Shown here: positions 59,786-64,000 of the stretch, piece after piece | How the letters are laid out: each line of letters opens with the position of its first letter | How positions within the stretch are numbered: the first letter of the stretch is position 1 | Source of the DNA: Crossaster papposus | Lineage: Eukaryota; Echinodermata; Asteroidea; Velatida; Solasteridae | Assembly: GCA_037893245.1 (NCBI GenBank) | Contig: JBAIAA010000704.1 | Span: forward strand, 372,001 to 436,000 | Direction: 5' to 3' | Length of the DNA stretch: 64,000 nucleotides | Position numbers and translations under genes: made by a program | The notes under the pieces: model-generated | Seen by the model: only the letters and a program-made list of their open reading frames with translations | Databases searched by the model: none | Told to the model about the DNA's origin: nothing

Positions 59786-61001
59786 GGCCATGAGAACTTA
59801 GGTATGAGTTTACCGTCCGAGACTTTTTGAAAAGTGATGAGGCTTTTTTTCATTATTCATTATTCATTATTCAATATTTTTCATTATTTCATTATTCATT
59901 ATTTTTGTTAACCCTTTTTTCAAGCGAATTAAGTTTATACATAGAACCGACAATCACGGAATCAGGTAGAGAGGTAGGAACATGCACTTATTTTGTTAAT
60001 TTTTAACTGAATAAAAATGCACAATAAATGAACAAAAGGCAGAAGATAGTTGATTTAAATTGTATTTTATTTATTTCAGTTCTGATCCAGACCATCTTCT
60101 AAAGATCTTCTATATCGTACATGCACGGCATACAATTAGATTTGTTTATGTTGACACGCTGACTTTATTCATTCCTTTCGCCTAGCACAACTTGAAACAC
60201 ATGTTCATGTTTGATCAGTGTGTGAAGTATGGATAGTGAAGTACATAGAACCGGCAAGGGCCGCCCCGTATACTGCAATCACGTGACCTGTATCATGACG
60301 CGAGCATTCGTCTGCTGCGGCTGGGTCCTTCAAAAATCGCAAGATATCGTGTTAGATTTGTGCCATCGTTTGATGTAATTACATCTACGAGATTCATCAA
60401 AACATTATTCAGGTTTTCATTTGCGTATTTATGACTTTTCATCGTTTTAATGCTCGATATGATGAAAATACTTACGCACATGCAACACGGGAAATCCCAC
60501 ACGAAATCGGCAAATCGGTAAGCAACACCCGGGTCCCGGCCAAGCGTTGCCAAGCCGATGAAAGAGGACGACGGTGATTGGCTGACACGTTTGGCGCCCA
60601 GTAATAGTTTAACTACGGCCGAGTTCGGGCGGTCTGTTTTTGACACGCGTAACTCGTTCTTGCAAAACCCTGGTGGATAGGTGGTGTGTGTTCTTGTTCC
60701 GAGTGCAATGTTCACGGGTCGCGTTCCCGCCGTTCGAGCGCGAGAACAGAGTTCGCGTGTCAAGAACAGACCGCCCGAACTCGGCCTACAAGTCGCTAGA
60801 TGTCTCCCTGAACAACGCCATGATCGTAGGTGTAGAATTCGTCGTTTTTGGAGGGAATAAGTGAAACAGACTTTTGGGATAAAACTGTGCAACTTTTTTT
60901 GAGAAATAATGAAATTTTTTTAAATAATGAAATTTTTCATGCGGTGGCGCCACGACCATGCGGGCGGTGGACGGTAAACTCATACTTTCATTCTCATGGC
61001 C
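59786..61001. mobile_element. 1.2-kb GGCC-ended element flanked by TTA
   Basis: GGCCATGAGAACTTAGGTAT and TGAGTTTACCGTCC at the left are mirrored by GGACGGTAAACTCA and TCTCATGGCC at the right; TTA lies on both outer sides. The three-base duplication and GGCC ends are Harbinger-like. No transposase was recognised. Another, smaller GGCC-ended element is nested at 60617-60786. Confidence 0.75.
60617..60786. mobile_element. 170-bp nested MITE with long terminal inverted repeats
   Basis: GGCCGAGTTCGGGCGGTCTG and CAGACCGCCCGAACTCGGCC are exact inverted copies; pairing continues with two or three mismatches for another 25 bases. Flanked by TAC on both sides. Confidence 0.88.
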
Positions 61002-62090
61002 TTACATTACATCGTACTGTACGATGTAAACAAATTGCGAGGTGAACGCACTATGGTCGCACTGCCACTGTCACTGACACGAGAGTCGCGCAAAGTAAGT
61101 TGCGCCTACCCCTATAACTATGGGGCCCCGACACCCGCAGGAGTGCCATATACATGTATATAGTTCTCCTCCATGGTTGCGCCATCTGGCATCTTCCTCT
61201 CTAATTTGTGCCCAATTTCCGGACACCCCCGTTTTTTTATTTCGGACTAAATTTCACTGCAGTTAAATAAGAAAGAGTAAGCATTATAGTACCGGTATTT
61301 CACTGAATGCATTTGAAGTTTGTCTGCAACGAAGTTTGGCAACACTGCACAAGGAAAGTCGGGGTAAACGGGTCACATCGAGCCACACAAGCACATGTCA
61401 TGCAAAATAAATTGATAACTCGCGGTAAACAGCGCCCTCAATAGTTAAACGCTGAAGCTTAACTTAACTCGTGCGAAGCGCCTTTGGGGTGCACTGGCCT
61501 AATTCAAGTCCCATTGAAAACAGTGTAAAATCAACAATGTTTAGGACCAAGTTTCATGCACACCGACATCACTGGGGTTTATCAAACAACAATCAGATTA
61601 TTGTCTTGGTCTTTATCTTTCCATTTCTTTTCTATTTTTAGTAGGTTAGCCGATTACATTTTTTAATATTCACACCAAAAGAAACTCACCTTCCGAAAAG
61701 TGATACTTCCCGAGCCTGAAAGCAGCCATTTTACAAATGGCATCCCTCCACATTCTAGCGCAATTAGGACCCATTTTTCAACCGTAATTTTGTTAAGTCT
61801 GCCCTCAGATTGAAGCTCAAAAACCAGGGAGTAATTCTATGCTATATTTACACAATCCCACCATTTCTTTCACCAAACGGCATCCTTTTTCAAAAGAAAT
61901 TGTGGGGGCACATTTCATGCAAATGACCTCGCGTAGAAGATCTCCCTTCAATTAGGGTGGTGCACCCTTTGCTCCGAGCTCCACTAGCACTGCAGACTCA
62001 TGCTTTGCATGCTAGCTTTATATGCTCGGTGCCTCGGTATATTGCTTAATTTGCATAAATTCTTCGCACATATTATTTTATCTGATGTCA
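61002..62090. other. Intergenic, no gene recognised
   Basis: Apart from the donor-like site at 61690, nothing recognisable as an exon. ATGCAAAT octamer motifs occur near 61917 and 62050. Confidence 0.45.
61690..61760 (-). promoter_or_regulatory. Possible GTF3C3 5' untranslated exon or promoter
   Basis: On the minus strand AAAATGGCTGCTTTCAGG resembles a YY1-type start-site motif and is followed by CGGAAG|GTGAGTTTC, a good splice donor. No downstream coding exon in a matching frame was found, so any exon here is probably non-coding. Speculative. Confidence 0.25.
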
Positions 62091-62229
62091 TATGTGACCC
62101 AGCACGAGTAAATGAGACACTATTTTGAGGCAAAAATGAAAATTGAGATTTGTATTTCATAATTTAAAGCTCGTCCTCAATTTTCATTTGTGCCTTAAAG
62201 TGTCTCATTTACTCGTGCTCGGTCACATA
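62091..62229. mobile_element. Hairpin MITE (TGTGACCCAGCACGAG), copy 2
   Basis: TATGTGACCCAGCACGAGTA and TACTCGTGCTCGGTCACATA; same family as 25591-25752 with a shorter loop. Confidence 0.88.
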
Positions 62230-62884
62230 ATTATGTGTATCTCAACCCACTACATTGTACATGTATAGAGCTCGACAATAAATTATTATAGGAAAAATAT
62301 GCATAGAAAGTTCAAGAAATGTATAAAATGATCAAAATCTGTTCCCCATCATATCTAGTGGACGTCAATTTGACGTCCGTCCTAATATATAGGAAACAAC
62401 AACCGTATACATTGTTTTTTTTATTATTGTAATGTTTGTAATGGTTTTTCTTTATTACCACGAAGCACCTATGCAGCATGTCCGTCTATTTTATGTCGGC
62501 CCATAGACATCTAATAAAAGCTAGATACGACATATATCCACTTATGTATATGTTTTTGCTCCATGGTTTTATTTAGATGTCCATGTGTCGGCCATAAACA
62601 TCTAAATAAAACGTAGACATGACATGCGTTTTCAAAACTGTTATGAAAATTGATCCGTGTATAGATTGTGCAAGTACGCGAAACGCTCATCGCGGGCGTG
62701 TCGTGCGGGGGGGGGGGGGTGCACGTTTGCAATACGCGTGTGTTCTGTGACGAGGCCTGTTTTCAGAGCAATGGCTACAAGTTACAACGATAAAAGTATA
62801 CACATGTCGTGTCTAGCTTGTATTTAATTGGATGTCTATGGCATGCAGTGCAAAACCAACATAAAACCAAAACCAAAGCCCGAA

Positions 62885-62975
62885 CAGCGACCTCACGCGG
62901 CCACTATTTATGCAAATCAACTAAAGACGATGATTTGCATAAATAGTGGCCGCTTGAGGTCACTGTTCGCGCTGT
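62885..62975. repeat. Hairpin with octamer motifs in both arms
   Basis: GACCTCACGCGGCCACTATT and TATGCAAATCA are mirrored by TGATTTGCATA and AATAGTGGCCGCTTGAGGTC around an 11-base loop. Each arm carries ATGCAAAT (octamer). Confidence 0.8.
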
Positions 62976-63473
62976 ATTACGGACAAACAGCGACGATCGC
63001 ACAAGGCTAGGTGACAATGCGCAATACAAAAAAACGCAGTAAGTCGAAAAGTATATCTCACTCCAATAGAGCATCTTTATTAAATATTTACATTTTTTAA
63101 AAATGTCGAAATTGGCAAATGCTTTGTATATAAAACCCTATATACATGTACATGAATACAATTATTATACAGGCACGACGAGCTTTTAAAACGCCATTGT
63201 GTAAAATGGAAGCACAATCAGTTTTACAAGAAATTCAAAGGATAAATATTATTAATTAGTTGTAAAAAATAGTATTTAGAAAAAAGTATATTACATTATA
63301 ATTCCTAAAGTACGAAAAATATTCACAATCGTATGTAATATGTAATTTGTTTGGATTTTGGTTGAGCTAACTCGTCACAACAATAGAACAAAAAACACAC
63401 ATAAATACCCTACACTCTAGTTGACATGTCTATTTAGAACAAACTATGTCCGCCATTTAGATAGAGTACCGCT

Positions 63474-63479
63474 TTTATT
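63474..63479 (-). terminator. NOX5 polyadenylation signal overlapping the stop codon
   Basis: On the minus strand the coding sequence ends TTC TGA and continues ATAAAA, so an AATAAA hexamer begins with the last base of TGA. A second AATAAA-like site lies about 400 bases further (TTTATT near 63076). Confidence 0.4.
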
Positions 63480-63718
63480 CAGAAGTTTTCCTTCCGGAAG
63501 CTGAACCCGTGATCCTGGCATTTCCGTTTGATGATCTGACCGAGGCTGGGGGAGCCGCAAAAGAACACCGTGACTTTACCCTGTTTGCCCCGGGCGATGT
63601 CGTCAAAGACCCGGTCCCAGTCGGGCCGGCCGGCCTGGGTGCGCGTCATCAGGCCCGTGATCGTGTCCCGTCGTTTCTTCTTGTGGATGAGGTCCAGGGC
63701 CATGTGTAGGCCTATCGC
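63479..63718 (-). CDS. NOX5: NADPH oxidase 5 (NOX5) last exon, C-terminal part
   Basis: NOX5 is a calcium-activated transmembrane NADPH oxidase producing superoxide; this exon covers the end of its cytoplasmic NADPH-binding domain. The 79 codons plus TGA read AIGLHMALDLIHKKKRRDTI, then TGLMTRTQAGRPDWDRVF, GKVTVFFCGSP and the final KENF. RTQxGRPDW, the FFCGSP cofactor-binding turn and the terminal aromatic residue are family hallmarks, and the TGLxTRTQ wording fits NOX5 better than NOX1-4 or DUOX. Acceptor CCCCTATAG, phase 0. The membrane part and EF-hands lie beyond the right edge. Confidence 0.93.
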   Translation of the reverse strand, partial: AIGLHMALDLIHKKKRRDTITGLMTRTQAGRPDWDRVFDDIARGKQGKVTVFFCGSPSLGQIIKRKCQDHGFSFRKENF

Positions 63719-63954
63719 CTATAGGGGACAAATAGTTGATCAAGCAAGGAATTAAAAACAATAATGGGAGAGAATTAACACCATAATATTTCGGTGTGTT
63801 TAGCCATCCGACGTAGCCAGATACATGGGCTCTAGCATGGGGTGGTAACACATCTATTTTTTGGGTGCATAGTCCTCATAGATAACTCATTAGCCTGTAC
63901 AATGACATAATTGTCTAAACACGATGTAAAGAGGTCTATCAAAAACAGAACTTT

Positions 63955-64000
63955 GCCATTTTCCGAACCACAGCTTCGTCTCCGTTTTGGCTTCGTTCTT
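63955..64000. mobile_element. Family I MITE, cut by the window edge
   Basis: GCCATTTTCCGAACCACAGC and TTCGTCTCCGTTTTGGCTTC match the left half of the copy at 15889. It lies in the NOX5 intron just upstream of the last exon. Confidence 0.6.

Overview
This is eukaryotic genomic DNA with short phased exons, GT-AG introns, tens of kilobases of tandem satellite and dense short inverted-repeat transposons. No bacterial features were seen. Three conserved animal genes are present. The combination of RANBP3, GTF3C3 and a NOX5-type oxidase with this repeat landscape suggests a marine invertebrate deuterostome, most likely an echinoderm. That placement is inference; the gene identities rest on long matches between translated exons and remembered family sequences.

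Layout. (1) 1-22.6 kb, + strand: a RANBP3 gene (Ran-binding protein 3, cofactor of CRM1 nuclear export). Fourteen exons plus the stop exon join in consistent phase from 1792 to 22353; a two-codon start exon at 261-264 and a cassette exon at 8545-8628 are possible. Its introns hold a LINE relic, an inverted pair of MITEs, a two-part minisatellite with perfect inverted ends, and a four- to five-level nest of transposons (16.5-19.5 kb) carrying a THAP-like zinc-finger ORF. (2) 22.6-38.0 kb: intergenic. It holds MITEs, then a 68-bp satellite of about 7.4 kb (27.4-34.87 kb) with a 21/22-bp array of about 2.35 kb (34.88-37.23 kb) lying inside it. The giant open reading frames there are by-products of the repeat period. 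(3) 38.0-58.5 kb, - strand: a complete GTF3C3 gene (TFIIIC 102-kDa TPR subunit). Nineteen exons with matching phases give 876 codons plus stop, against 886 aa in human. Its introns carry many MITEs, a 17-bp minisatellite and a tandem duplication of a 3' splice site. (4) 58.5-63.5 kb: intergenic, with a 1.2-kb element flanked by TTA, a nested 170-bp element and several hairpins. (5) 63479-63718, - strand: the last coding exon of a NOX5-type NADPH oxidase whose remainder lies beyond the right edge.

The three genes have no obvious functional link: nuclear export, RNA polymerase III transcription and calcium-activated superoxide production. RANBP3 and GTF3C3 converge on the satellite block; GTF3C3 and NOX5 are in tandem. 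At least ten MITE families occur in two or more copies here, several lying within tens of bases of exons.
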